DNA of 64,000 bases from Alistipes sp. (GCA_017536555.1 JAFXHE010000002.1:1-64000); one strand, 5' to 3'. Counted from the first letter of the stretch, positions 34,793-43,193 are shown. Notes: generated by a model not told the origin, from the sequence alone. Numbers and translations are program-made.

Positions 34793-36277
34793 CTACTTTG
34801 GCTCCTGCCAGCGTCCGTCACGCTTGATAATCTCTATAAGGTGGTCGAGAGCCTCCGATTGGTGGATGTTGCGCTCGACAATCTCACGACCTCGGTAGAG
34901 CGTGATATGCTCTGGCGACGAGCCTACATAACCATAGTCAGCATCTGCCATCTCGCCTGGCCCATTGACAATACATCCCATAACACCTATCTTGAGGTCT
35001 TTGAGGTGTGACGTACGCGACTTAATCGTAGCCAGCGTCGACTGTATGTCGTAGAGCGTGCGTCCACAGCTCGGACAGGCTATATACTCGGTACGCGAGA
35101 AGCGCACGCGCGCCGCCTGAAGAATCATCAGCTCAATGTCGCATAGCTCGGCATCGCTCAACTGCGGAGCATCCACCCACACACCACTTGCAAGACCATC
35201 TATAAGCAGCTGACCCATATCGGCGGCAGCATATATCGCCACAAGCTCCTTGTCGGCAATGTCGTAGCGACGACGTATCACCACAGGGCGGCTATCGTCA
35301 CGGTTGAGTATCGCGGCACGCCACTCGGCTGTGGGGTTACCACTCGTAGCATCCACAACAACATATTCATCTGTAATCTCACTATGTATGACAGGAGCTG
35401 CGCTGCTACGCGGCTTATAGCACGTAGGCGAGTAACGCTCGGGGTGCAGTACCTCGAACTCACCATCACGTCGCGCGAAATAGTCGACAAGCGTGCGACC
35501 TACGGGCACCTCATTCTCGGGGTTCTCTGTAAGAGAGACACGCAGCGTATCGCCCAAGCCATCGGCAAGCAGTGCGCCAATGCCCACAGCACTCTTTATG
35601 CGCCCCTCAATACCATCGCCCGCCTCTGTCACGCCAAGATGCAACGGATAGGTCATACCCTCGGCATCCATAGCCTCCACCAACAAGCGGTAGGCGTGCA
35701 CCATAACGCGCGTGTTGCTCGACTTCATAGATACCACAACATCGCTAAAGTCGATGTCGCGGCACATACGCAAAAACTCCATCGCCGATGCAACCATTCC
35801 CTCGGGCGTGTCGCCCCACTCGTCGAAGATGCGCTTGGCGAGTGAGCCGTGGTTGACACCTATGCGCAGAGCTACGCCACGGCGACGACATATCGCCACA
35901 AGACGCTCCAATTCGCCATTTGTCGTGCGGAAGTTTCCTGGGTTTATACGCACCTTATCCACCGCCTCGGCAGCTATCATCGCCACATCTGGCGTAAAGT
36001 GTATGTCGGCTACAATGGCTGTTTTGTAACCCTCACCACGCAGCGTCTCAACAATAGGCTTGAGAGCCTCGCCCTCACGCTTACCCTGCGCCGTAAGGCG
36101 CACTATCGGAGCACCTGCATCGGCTATGCAGCGTGTCTGCTCCACCGACCTTGCTACATCTGCTGTCGGTGTGTTAGTCATCGACTGTACGGCAATGGGA
36201 TGTGTACCACCAATTACACATTCGGCAATGCGCACCTCGTGGGCACGACGACGAACAAACTTTGTTAAATCTACCAT
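34793..36277 (-). CDS. ispG: 4-hydroxy-3-methylbut-2-en-1-yl diphosphate synthase
   Basis: A 494-residue IspG/GcpE, the Fe-S enzyme of the MEP isoprenoid pathway that converts MEcPP to HMBPP. The TIM-barrel half has GGTHPIAVQSMTNT and VRINPGNFR; the C-terminal Fe-S half carries CPSCGRT and GCIVNGPGEMADADYGYVG. A central insertion (about residues 285-390) is the extra domain of the plant/Bacteroidetes-type enzyme and is shorter here than in many relatives, which run past 600 residues. The start was placed at MVDLTKFVRRR, because the frame upstream crosses the predicted promoter at 36305. Confidence 0.92.
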   Translation of the reverse strand: MVDLTKFVRRRAHEVRIAECVIGGTHPIAVQSMTNTPTADVARSVEQTRCIADAGAPIVRLTAQGKREGEALKPIVETLRGEGYKTAIVADIHFTPDVAMIAAEAVDKVRINPGNFRTTNGELERLVAICRRRGVALRIGVNHGSLAKRIFDEWGDTPEGMVASAMEFLRMCRDIDFSDVVVSMKSSNTRVMVHAYRLLVEAMDAEGMTYPLHLGVTEAGDGIEGRIKSAVGIGALLADGLGDTLRVSLTENPENEVPVGRTLVDYFARRDGEFEVLHPERYSPTCYKPRSSAAPVIHSEITDEYVVVDATSGNPTAEWRAAILNRDDSRPVVIRRRYDIADKELVAIYAAADMGQLLIDGLASGVWVDAPQLSDAELCDIELMILQAARVRFSRTEYIACPSCGRTLYDIQSTLATIKSRTSHLKDLKIGVMGCIVNGPGEMADADYGYVGSSPEHITLYRGREIVERNIHQSEALDHLIEIIKRDGRWQEPK

Positions 36278-36304
36278 AATTGGGAGTTTTTCGTAACTTT
36301 TAGG

Positions 36305-36312
36305 CAAAGTTA
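36305..36312 (-). promoter_or_regulatory. -7 element of ispG
   Basis: CAAAGTTA on the plus strand is TAACTTTG on the minus strand, 28 nt before the ATG at 36277. No clear -33 is seen. Confidence 0.5.
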
Positions 36313-36536
36313 AACTTTTTTCGCGGATTTGGTCGCCACACACCGCAACTTTCATTACTCACACACCGCAACACACTGAATACAAGACTGTTACGCCACC
36401 TTTCACGATTATTATTTTTACACCCTCGTAACTGCTTGATAATCAGCACGATGAAAAAATCGCTCGGAGCGCATTTTCATCTGTCTGAAAATCAACACAT
36501 TACAAAGCCACCCACGAAAACTTTTTTGCCCAAAAA

Positions 36537-36569
36537 TTTGGTAAATAGCTCTTCTGTGTTGTAATTTTG
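36537..36569 (+). promoter_or_regulatory. Promoter of the rSAM/lipoprotein operon
   Basis: TTTG at 36537-36540, 21-nt spacer, TAATTTTG at 36562-36569. Predicted start near 36576, about 100 nt before the first lipoprotein ATG. No comparably good promoter was seen between 36680 and 43113. Confidence 0.65.
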
Positions 36570-36679
36570 TGAAAAGAAAATTGAACGGTGGGCAATTTTG
36601 GTGTGTCCAATGAGAATTTAGTTGAGAATTTAGTGTTGCGACGAGATTAGAGTTTACTAACAAAATTGTGTTTACGACA

Positions 36680-37195
36680 ATGAAACGACTACTCTATTTT
36701 TTGCTTGCGCTGATGGGTGTCAGTTGTGGTATGGGAAGCGATATGTATGGCACACCATACACAATCTTTGAGCTTAAGGCAAGTGTTGTGGATGAGCAGG
36801 GCGAGCCTATACCAGGCATCGCGGTAAATCTATCGACAATAGATCACGATAGACCTATATACTTTAATCACGACACAAGCACATCAAACAACCTCGGAGA
36901 GATTGATGCATCGGTCTCAGTAGGCTTTATCGACCCATACCGCGTCCACGCCGAGTTTGTCGACACCGATGGCGAGCTTAATGGCGGGCAGTATGAGGCG
37001 CAATGTGTCGAGATTAAGGATGTTGTCGAGCAGGTTGAGGAGGGTAAAGGCTTTTTCAGTGGCAGATACCGAGCCAACGTAGGTCAGGTCGTAATGCACT
37101 TAAGCGACACACAGTCCGACGACGAGAACGGCGAAAATAGCGAGGGCGACAACGGCGACGAGAACAAAGAGAACAAAGAGAACAAAGAGCAGTAA
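36680..37195 (+). CDS. Radical-SAM-associated putative lipoprotein, paralogue 1
   Basis: A 171-residue lipoprotein with SPII signal MKRLLYFLLALMGVSC (Cys16). The mature part begins with YGTPYTIFELKASVVDEQG, followed by EPIPGIAV, which resembles a carboxypeptidase-regulatory-like beta-sandwich. It contains DTDGELNGGQY, the DG-x-x-NGG motif shared by four proteins of this operon, and ends in a Glu/Asn-rich tail (NKENKENKEQ). This matches what I recall of the lipoprotein partner in the predicted Bacteroidetes rSAM/lipoprotein system. The start at 36680 gives a proper signal; a GTG 12 nt upstream is less likely. It is the first gene of the operon. Confidence 0.75.
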   Translation: MKRLLYFLLALMGVSCGMGSDMYGTPYTIFELKASVVDEQGEPIPGIAVNLSTIDHDRPIYFNHDTSTSNNLGEIDASVSVGFIDPYRVHAEFVDTDGELNGGQYEAQCVEIKDVVEQVEEGKGFFSGRYRANVGQVVMHLSDTQSDDENGENSEGDNGDENKENKENKEQ

Positions 37196-37216
37196 CATAT
37201 AATAAATTTTACGACT

Positions 37217-37729
37217 ATGAAACGAATACTATTTATGATGATGTGCGTGATGGCGTGTGCCGCGTGCGGACGCGAAGAAGAGTCTAATTATGATAGAGTA
37301 ATTTGGGATTACACCCCCTTAACTATCAACCTTGCTATACATAGTACCTATGGCAATGAATATAACAACAACCCCGAGTATATCAAGAGCGTTGAGATTG
37401 AGTATAATGGCAAGATATACAGCTACGAGGAGACAACGGGCATAGAGAAGAATGCTGTCTTTGTAGGTCCTCCAGAGTTCTTATACGACTCATTAGTACC
37501 TACATACTTCAGCTTTGGTAGGTTTACTATGGAGACTGATGGCGAGTTTACGGTGCGCTATAAGGGGTATGAGTGGCTGATAAGTTTCGACACAAACATT
37601 GTTGCCCCGGGAGAGACTGAAAAGTTTATCTATATCGACGGCGAGGAGAAAGAGCCTGTAACAATCTGGCGTGGCACTGGTTATGCGTATGTTGTGGAGG
37701 CATACGTGCTGATGATACCCAATGAATAA
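37217..37729 (+). CDS. Small lipoprotein of the rSAM operon, unrecognised
   Basis: A 170-residue lipoprotein, signal MKRILFMMMCVMACAAC (Cys17) followed by GREEES, an acidic stretch after the cysteine that suggests surface export. The mature part is Tyr-rich and beta-like (IKSVEIEYNGKIYSYEE, FTVRYKGYEWLISFD). It lacks the DG-x-x-NGG motif of its neighbours. I do not recognise a family. It lies 21 nt after the first lipoprotein gene and 30 nt before the next, clearly inside the operon. Confidence 0.65.
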   Translation: MKRILFMMMCVMACAACGREEESNYDRVIWDYTPLTINLAIHSTYGNEYNNNPEYIKSVEIEYNGKIYSYEETTGIEKNAVFVGPPEFLYDSLVPTYFSFGRFTMETDGEFTVRYKGYEWLISFDTNIVAPGETEKFIYIDGEEKEPVTIWRGTGYAYVVEAYVLMIPNE

Positions 37730-37759
37730 ATAGTGTAAATTTGTAAAAAATAGAGTGCT

Positions 37760-38347
37760 ATGAAACGAATAATCTATCTACTTTTGCCTCTCTTGGGCGT
37801 TAGCTGCGATGCAGTCGACGATATATTTAACATAGGTGCTGCGGAGTATGGCTCACCACACGTCAAATTTGAGCTTAAGGCAAATGTTGTTGACGAGCAG
37901 GGCAATCCCATACAGGGCATCGAGGTACGCGTAGGGGATGAGGGAGACGACGAGTGGTTTTTGAGGTTTGACAATGAAACGGGTATCTCGGACTACCTCG
38001 GCAACATTGACGCAAGTGGCAGGATGCCCTTTCTCAACCCAGAGACGTCGCGGGCGCAGTTTATCGACTTCGATGGCGAGCTTAATGGCGGAGAATTTGA
38101 GACAAAATATGTCGATATGTCCGAACTTGTAGAGCATATAGAGGATGGCGATGGCAACTGGTGTTACGGCGGTTATAGAGCCAACGTAGGTCAGGTTGTT
38201 ATGCACTTAAGCGAGACACAGCCCGATGACGAGAACACCGAGAGTGGCGAGAACACCGAGAGTGGCGAGAACACCGAGAGTGGCGAGAACACCGAGCGTG
38301 GCGAGAACACCGAGCGTGGCGAGAACACCGAGACAGGTAACAACTAA
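37760..38347 (+). CDS. Radical-SAM-associated putative lipoprotein, paralogue 2, with repeat tail
   Basis: A 195-residue lipoprotein, signal ending LLGVSC (Cys16). The core is closely similar to the first gene: EYGSPHVKFELKANVVDEQGNPIQGI, DFDGELNGGEF, YRANVGQVVMHLSETQ. The C-terminus is six tandem hexapeptides of G-E-N-T-E-S/R/T type, encoded by an 18-bp repeat. One Cys lies in GNWCYGGY near the tail. Its similarity to paralogue 1 shows recent duplication within the operon. Confidence 0.75.
   Translation: MKRIIYLLLPLLGVSCDAVDDIFNIGAAEYGSPHVKFELKANVVDEQGNPIQGIEVRVGDEGDDEWFLRFDNETGISDYLGNIDASGRMPFLNPETSRAQFIDFDGELNGGEFETKYVDMSELVEHIEDGDGNWCYGGYRANVGQVVMHLSETQPDDENTESGENTESGENTESGENTERGENTERGENTETGNN
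38231..38338 (+). repeat. 18-bp coding tandem repeat, six units
   Basis: Six consecutive units of GAGAACACCGAG(A/C)(G/C)(T/A)GG(C/T) encode E-N-T-E-S/R/T-G. Three units are identical, which suggests recent slippage expansion; unit changes keep the frame. Confidence 0.9.
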
Positions 38348-38359
38348 ACACGTGGGGCG

Positions 38360-38776
38360 ATGAGACGACTACTATTTCTCTGTTTAGCCATTGTGGCGAC
38401 GCTTGGCGTAGGCTGCAATGAGCAAGAGAGCGCGAGCCACGACCAATACTACGTATTGTGGCTAACAGCGCGCGTGGTAGACAGCGATGGCAACCCCATA
38501 CAGGGCATATACGTCTATCCCGAGGGTTATGCCTTTGCGGGGCGTGAAGGCTACACCAACTACCTTGGCGAGATGGGTGGTACTGTACACATAGAGCCAA
38601 ACAGCGTGCAGCGAGTAGTTTTTGAGGATGGTGACGGCGAGTACAATGGCGGAGTTTACGCCACAAAGTATGTCGACATAGCCCACCTCTTAACACCCAC
38701 AATACCAGCAGACAAGTGGGGTTACTCGGGTAGCAGCTTTATAGAGCTTGGAGACGTGGAGCTAACACGAAAATAG
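38360..38776 (+). CDS. Radical-SAM-associated putative lipoprotein, paralogue 3
   Basis: A 138-residue lipoprotein, signal ending LGVGC (Cys19) then NEQES. The core shares LTARVVDSDGNPIQGIYV and EDGDGEYNGGVY with paralogues 1 and 2, so the carboxypeptidase-regulatory-like fold and DG-x-x-NGG motif are kept. The YGTP motif after the lipobox and the acidic tail are missing. It begins 12 nt after the preceding stop. Confidence 0.72.
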   Translation: MRRLLFLCLAIVATLGVGCNEQESASHDQYYVLWLTARVVDSDGNPIQGIYVYPEGYAFAGREGYTNYLGEMGGTVHIEPNSVQRVVFEDGDGEYNGGVYATKYVDIAHLLTPTIPADKWGYSGSSFIELGDVELTRK

Positions 38777-38857
38777 CCGAAAAAGGGGGTCGTACGGCAC
38801 AGCAGAACACACAAAAAGAGTTTTTACAGAGTAATAAGCAACAAAATTTAGAGAGTT

Positions 38858-39271
38858 ATGTGGGGAAGGATATTGACAAAGTTTTTCGCACTTTTTGGCA
38901 TTACACTGACTGCCGTAGCGTGCTATGGCGTGCCATACGATGAATTTGAGCCAAAGCCCATTATACCTGAAGACACATACTACGGTCACGGTATCGTTGT
39001 GGACAGCTCAAATAAGCCTATTCAGGGCATACGTGTAACCATCGGTAAGGATGAGTGCATCACCGACTCACAAGGCTGGTTTCAGGTGGGTGACGAGGGC
39101 GACAATGTGATAGTGTTTAGCGACATCGACGGCGAGAAAAATGGCGGAGAGTTCAAGGAACACTCGATACGTCTGCTTGACACTGGTGACACATACTTTA
39201 AAAATGTGGTACTGTATCGCGTAGACGAGGAGCAGAACGAGGAGCAAAACGAGCCTAAAGAGGAGGCATAA
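38858..39271 (+). CDS. Radical-SAM-associated putative lipoprotein, paralogue 4
   Basis: A 137-residue lipoprotein with signal ending TAVAC (Cys22), directly followed by YGVPYDEFEP, the form of the YG-x-P motif seen in paralogues 1 and 2. The core has GIVVDSSNKPIQGIRVTIG, TDSQGWFQV and DIDGEKNGGEF, and the tail is Glu/Gln-rich. This is the closest match to the canonical rSAM-associated lipoprotein in length and motif order. The 81-nt gap in front of it is the largest in the operon. Confidence 0.75.
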   Translation: MWGRILTKFFALFGITLTAVACYGVPYDEFEPKPIIPEDTYYGHGIVVDSSNKPIQGIRVTIGKDECITDSQGWFQVGDEGDNVIVFSDIDGEKNGGEFKEHSIRLLDTGDTYFKNVVLYRVDEEQNEEQNEPKEEA

Positions 39272-39286
39272 ACAGAGAGGGGTGCT

Positions 39287-39838
39287 ATGAGGCGCATAAC
39301 GAGATACTTATCTATGCTGCTGGCGGTAGCTGTATGTGCTACGGCGTGCGAAGACTACGTGCCGAGCGATATGATTGAGGCACCTATGTCGTTGAAGCTA
39401 AAGGGCAGCTATGAGCGTTACGACAACACACTGTTTAGTGGCGAGTATGAGGTGTTCAAAAACCACCGCCACTCGCGCTTCGTACACTTCATAGATGGTG
39501 GCTTCGCGCTGCAAATATGCCGCGAGCTAAAAAACGAGAGCCTCAACCAGGTGATGGACATAGATATAGCCATCGAGCACGAGCGCACACCGCTACAACT
39601 TGGCAGAGTCTACTCGCTGAAGATGCTCTCGGAGAGCCGTGCCACGATAACAACAAACAACGGCATAATCTACACAGCAACAGATGGGTACATCATCATC
39701 GAGCAGCTGGTGGTAGACAATAGCGACTACCTGCTATCGGGCAAGTTCCGTTTTCAAGCAAAGTCCTCGGATGGCGACACAATAGAGGTTAATGAGGGCG
39801 TGTTTGCCAACAGCCGCGCAATTGTACAACAGCGATAA
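39287..39838 (+). CDS. Small lipoprotein of the rSAM operon, second type (copy a)
   Basis: A 183-residue lipoprotein, signal ending CATAC (Cys21) followed by EDYVPSD. The mature part is beta-rich (FALQICRELKNESLNQVMDIDIAIEHERTPL, GYIIIEQLVVDNSDYLLSGKFRFQAKSSDGDTIEVNEGVF). It is paralogous to the next gene, sharing the order and spacing of the FRF-A and I-E-x-N-x-G-x-F motifs. The family is not known to me. It is not obviously related to the DG-x-x-NGG proteins. Confidence 0.68.
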   Translation: MRRITRYLSMLLAVAVCATACEDYVPSDMIEAPMSLKLKGSYERYDNTLFSGEYEVFKNHRHSRFVHFIDGGFALQICRELKNESLNQVMDIDIAIEHERTPLQLGRVYSLKMLSESRATITTNNGIIYTATDGYIIIEQLVVDNSDYLLSGKFRFQAKSSDGDTIEVNEGVFANSRAIVQQR

Positions 39839-39849
39839 ACGAAAAACGT

Positions 39850-40395
39850 ATGTTACACCGCATAACATATATCCTGACACTGGCGATGATGCTCACACTC
39901 GGCGGCTGCTACTACCTCGACGACGTGCAGCCCACAAAGAGCTTCCCTATGAGTGTCACCATTGGCGACGAGTACTACTCAAGCGTCGGCTACCGCACCG
40001 AGGCTATGGAGTGGAACTGCGACAATGTGCTAATTACCACCGACACATCATTTATGTTGCAGGTGCGTCGCGTGATGCATAGCGACGACGGCTATTATGC
40101 CGATATGCGCATAGCCATATTCAAGCAGGAGCAGCTACAAGAGAATACCGCATACCCTCTAACAACAAGCGAGCTACAGAGCGACGAGACAGCTTTTAAG
40201 AGCCAGATAGGCATCAACCGCAACGGCGTGTACTCGCTATACGACATCACCGAGGGGTGGATACTTATAACACACGATAATGGATACCTCACATCGGCAA
40301 ACTTCGAGTTTAAGGCGGTAAATGTCGACACTGACGAAGAGATAGAGATTAACGACGGCTCATTCAGCCGTATAGAGATGGACAACCATATATAA
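39850..40395 (+). CDS. Small lipoprotein of the rSAM operon, second type (copy b)
   Basis: A 181-residue lipoprotein, signal ending LTLGGC (Cys20) followed by YYLDDVQ. The C-terminal half (GWILITHDNGYLTSANFEFKAVNVDTDEEIEINDGSFSRI) aligns with the same part of the preceding gene, and SFMLQVRRVM aligns with its FALQICRE. It was therefore produced by local duplication. The 11-nt gap before it indicates co-translation. Function unknown. Confidence 0.68.
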   Translation: MLHRITYILTLAMMLTLGGCYYLDDVQPTKSFPMSVTIGDEYYSSVGYRTEAMEWNCDNVLITTDTSFMLQVRRVMHSDDGYYADMRIAIFKQEQLQENTAYPLTTSELQSDETAFKSQIGINRNGVYSLYDITEGWILITHDNGYLTSANFEFKAVNVDTDEEIEINDGSFSRIEMDNHI

Positions 40396-40414
40396 CAAAT
40401 ATAACGAGCGTAAT

Positions 40415-40963
40415 ATGAAGAAGGGGGTAATCATCATAGGTCTTGCCATAGCCTTTGTAGCAGCATCGGCTTGGGTAGTGTTGAGCGGTGGCAAGAGTGC
40501 CAAGGCTATACGCACAAAGTTTCGCCTCGGTGGAGCTATACTCACGCTGACAGGTATCGCTGCACTCTCGAGCTGTGAGACGGGCGTCACGGGCGTCACC
40601 ACTTGCTACGACCCTGCACCTCCCATCGACCATATACCACCTGCTGTAAATGATGTATACGCGCTATTTCCAACGGTGATAAACGAGGCATACGACGTGC
40701 ATAATGGCGCAGTGCTGCCCTTCAGCATAACCCTCGAGAGCGAGGAGGATGTGATATTTGTTATCTCGACACCCGAGGGCGAGGAGCTACAAAGGGTGCG
40801 CTACTTGAGCGACAACAACCAGCGCAACGAGTTTAATCTGATTGTCGATGTGGGCGCGTGGCGCGGCGTGGCAGAGCTACACATATACTTTGATTATGCC
40901 CCCGAGTTAGGTATCTTCGTGGAACATAGCCACGGCGCATATCTGCTGAATATCATCGACTAA
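40415..40963 (+). CDS. Membrane/lipoprotein with unusual two-segment N-terminus, next to rSAM enzyme
   Basis: A 182-residue protein with an odd N-terminus: a hydrophobic segment (residues 4-25), a short basic loop (GGKSAKAIRTKFRLGG), a second hydrophobic segment and a lipobox-like ALSSC (Cys54). Either Cys54 is lipidated after cleavage of a long bipartite leader, or the protein is a membrane hairpin. The rest is beta-rich (LPFSITLESEEDVIFVISTPEGEEL, VAELHIYFDYAPELG). It ends 2 nt before the first radical SAM start, the tightest coupling in the operon, so it may be the direct substrate of, or the scaffold for, that enzyme. Confidence 0.65.
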   Translation: MKKGVIIIGLAIAFVAASAWVVLSGGKSAKAIRTKFRLGGAILTLTGIAALSSCETGVTGVTTCYDPAPPIDHIPPAVNDVYALFPTVINEAYDVHNGAVLPFSITLESEEDVIFVISTPEGEELQRVRYLSDNNQRNEFNLIVDVGAWRGVAELHIYFDYAPELGIFVEHSHGAYLLNIID

Positions 40964-40965
40964 CT

Positions 40966-42012
40966 ATGTTTGGCTGGCGCAGAGATAAGCTGAAGCTCGG
41001 CTTCGTGGTCTTTGAGCTTACCGATGCCTGTAATCAGGCGTGTAAGTTCTGCTACAACCACTTCAAGGGCAATGGTGACGACTACCCCATTGAGACTCCA
41101 AACTACCGTATGGCTCGCCGCACGCTCAAACGACTGCTGCGCGAGGCGGAGGTTGGGTCACTATCAATGTCGGGAGGCGAGCCAATGCTTATGCCAAAGA
41201 TACACGAGCTTATCTTGCGCGCACGCTTCGCTGGATGCAGCGTCAATATGCTCACAAATGGCACGCTGCTCACGGTACACGACATAGCCATATTCCGCGA
41301 TATTGGCGTTAATACCTTGCAGATACCTATCCTTGCCGACGACAGCGCAATACACGACTCTATGACACAGCTCTGCGGCTCGTGGCGACGTGCTACAAAC
41401 AACGCCCGCCGTGTTGCCGCAATAGAGCCACGCTGGCTTACGCCTGTGCTCATATTGAGTCGTATGAATATTGAGCGCATAGAGCCAACACTCGATATGT
41501 ATGCCGAGATGGGGTGCCGCCATATTATGGTCAACCGCTTCAACATTGGTGGTCAGGGCAGGCGCAATGCCGAGCAACTTATGCTCACACACGACGAGCT
41601 GCGCAATGCCTTCCGTCGTGTCGACACGAAGGCTGGCGAGCACGGTATGAGCGTGCATAGCGGCGTGTGTACACCCCACTGCGTGCTCAACCCCAAAGAG
41701 TACCGCAACATACTCTTCACACACTGCACAACAGACATTATGTCGCGCCCGCTGACCGTAAACTACCGTGGCGACGTACGCTTCTGCAACCACTCACCGC
41801 GCGTATTGGGCAACATCCACAAAGAGCCGCTCGCAAAGATTTTGGCGCGCTGTGACGAGACAGGCTACTTCGCAACAGTGCCCGAAAAGTGCAACGCGTG
41901 CCAACTATGGGAGAGCTGCAAAGGTGGCTGCCGTGCTGCCGCAGAGCAGGTGTATGGCACATTCACAAGACGCGACCCCATTATAGATATGGAGATTAAA
42001 AGACATAAGTAA
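40966..42012 (+). CDS. Radical SAM/SPASM enzyme 1 of the rSAM/lipoprotein system
   Basis: A 348-residue radical SAM protein. The SAM-binding cluster motif is CNQACKFC near residue 23, in LTDACNQACKFCYNHF. The SAM-binding GGEP follows in MSGGEPML, and the partial barrel ends near residue 215. The C-terminal SPASM-type region has FTHC, VRFCNHSPRVLGNIH and the pattern CNACQLWESCKGGCRAAAE, enough cysteines for auxiliary 4Fe-4S clusters. Such enzymes modify ribosomally made proteins or peptides; the neighbouring lipoproteins are the obvious candidates. Sequence does not reveal the reaction. Confidence 0.87.
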   Translation: MFGWRRDKLKLGFVVFELTDACNQACKFCYNHFKGNGDDYPIETPNYRMARRTLKRLLREAEVGSLSMSGGEPMLMPKIHELILRARFAGCSVNMLTNGTLLTVHDIAIFRDIGVNTLQIPILADDSAIHDSMTQLCGSWRRATNNARRVAAIEPRWLTPVLILSRMNIERIEPTLDMYAEMGCRHIMVNRFNIGGQGRRNAEQLMLTHDELRNAFRRVDTKAGEHGMSVHSGVCTPHCVLNPKEYRNILFTHCTTDIMSRPLTVNYRGDVRFCNHSPRVLGNIHKEPLAKILARCDETGYFATVPEKCNACQLWESCKGGCRAAAEQVYGTFTRRDPIIDMEIKRHK

Positions 42013-42036
42013 AACATTAATACACAGATATATACT

Positions 42037-43113
42037 ATGGGAAAAAGACTCGGACTACGCCAATGGTTAATACTAAAGCTCTTCAAGAAGCTACACCACA
42101 TACACCAGCAGGAGCACACGCTGAACACACTCTTCTGGGAGTGTACACTACGCTGCAACCTACAGTGTCGCCACTGCGGTAGCGACTGTAAGGTAGACAC
42201 CACGTTGCAAGATATGAGCTCCAAGGACTTTTTCCGTGTTCTCGATAATGAGATAACACCCAACGTCAACCCCAACAAGGTGCTTGTAATCTTGTCGGGT
42301 GGCGAGGTGCTTGTGCGCAAAGACCTCGAGGAGATAGGCTTGAAGCTCTATCGTCGCGGCTACCCGTGGGGTATGGTCACCAACGGTATGGCTCTCACGC
42401 GCCAACGCTTCGACTCGCTGCTGCGTGCTGGCTTGCACTCTATCACAGTGTCGCTCGATGGCTTCGAGGAGCACCACTACCATATACGCCAAAACAAGGA
42501 GTCGTTCAAGCGCGCTGTAGAGGCTGTTAAGATGATATCTGCCGAGAAGAGCATCGCCTCGGATGTCGTCACGTGCATAACACCTGCGCTGCTGCAACGC
42601 ATTGACGAGTTCAAGGAGTTCCTCTACTCGCTCGGCGTGCGCCAGTGGCGCATCTTCACCATCTTCCCTGTGGGACGTGCTGCCCAAGATGCCACATTGC
42701 AGCTCAACGACGAGGAGTTCACCTACCTTATGCAGTGGATGGAGGCTACGCGCAAGGAGGGACGTGTAATGGTGTCATACGGCTGCGAGGGCTTCCTCGG
42801 TGGCTACGAGCTTAAGGTGCGCACCAACCCCTTTGAGTGCTATGCGGGCATCAACATCGCGTCGATACGTGTCAATGGTGACATCTCGGGCTGCACAAGT
42901 GTCCGCGCCAACTTCACGCAGGGCAACATCTACCGCGACAACTTCTGGGATGTGTGGCAAAACCGCTTCGAGAAGTTCCGCAACCGCGAGTGGGCAAAGC
43001 GAGGCAAGTGTGCCGACTGCAAGATGTGGCAATACTGCGAGGGCAACGGTATGCACCTCTACGACGATGACGACAACCTGCTCGTCTGCCACTATAACCG
43101 CCTCGTGCGATAG
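42037..43113 (+). CDS. Radical SAM/SPASM enzyme 2 of the rSAM/lipoprotein system
   Basis: A 358-residue radical SAM enzyme with CNLQCRHC near residue 46 (WECTLRCNLQCRHCGSDC, with extra Cys on both sides), SGGEVLVRKDL for SAM binding, and a SPASM domain with CYAGINIASIRVNGDISGC, GKCADCKMWQYCEGN and a final CHYN. It corresponds to the family I recall as the radical SAM enzyme of the rSAM/lipoprotein system. It is clearly different from enzyme 1 and probably acts with it. It is the last gene of the operon; a terminator follows at 43155. Confidence 0.88.
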   Translation: MGKRLGLRQWLILKLFKKLHHIHQQEHTLNTLFWECTLRCNLQCRHCGSDCKVDTTLQDMSSKDFFRVLDNEITPNVNPNKVLVILSGGEVLVRKDLEEIGLKLYRRGYPWGMVTNGMALTRQRFDSLLRAGLHSITVSLDGFEEHHYHIRQNKESFKRAVEAVKMISAEKSIASDVVTCITPALLQRIDEFKEFLYSLGVRQWRIFTIFPVGRAAQDATLQLNDEEFTYLMQWMEATRKEGRVMVSYGCEGFLGGYELKVRTNPFECYAGINIASIRVNGDISGCTSVRANFTQGNIYRDNFWDVWQNRFEKFRNREWAKRGKCADCKMWQYCEGNGMHLYDDDDNLLVCHYNRLVR

Positions 43114-43154
43114 GTCGCTCGGCACCAAAGAGGGTGTCGTTTAAGCAAATTATG

Positions 43155-43193
43155 GAGTCTGTCTGACAAAATGGTGTCAGGCAGGCTCTTTTG
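43155..43193 (+). terminator. Terminator of the rSAM/lipoprotein operon
   Basis: 13-bp stem with two G-T pairs (43155-43167 with 43176-43188), 8-nt loop, then TTTTG. It lies 42 nt past the stop of the second radical SAM gene. Confidence 0.75.

Larger units (their letters stand above)
36278..36679. other. Divergent intergenic region ispG / lipoprotein operon
   Basis: 402 nt containing the ispG -7 element and the promoter of the lipoprotein/radical SAM operon. A minus-strand frame at 36418-36663 shows no protein-like features. Confidence 0.65.

Noticed and set aside
36418-36663. 81-codon minus-strand frame between ispG and the lipoprotein operon
   Set aside because: It contains the operon promoter on the other strand and has no recognisable protein features.
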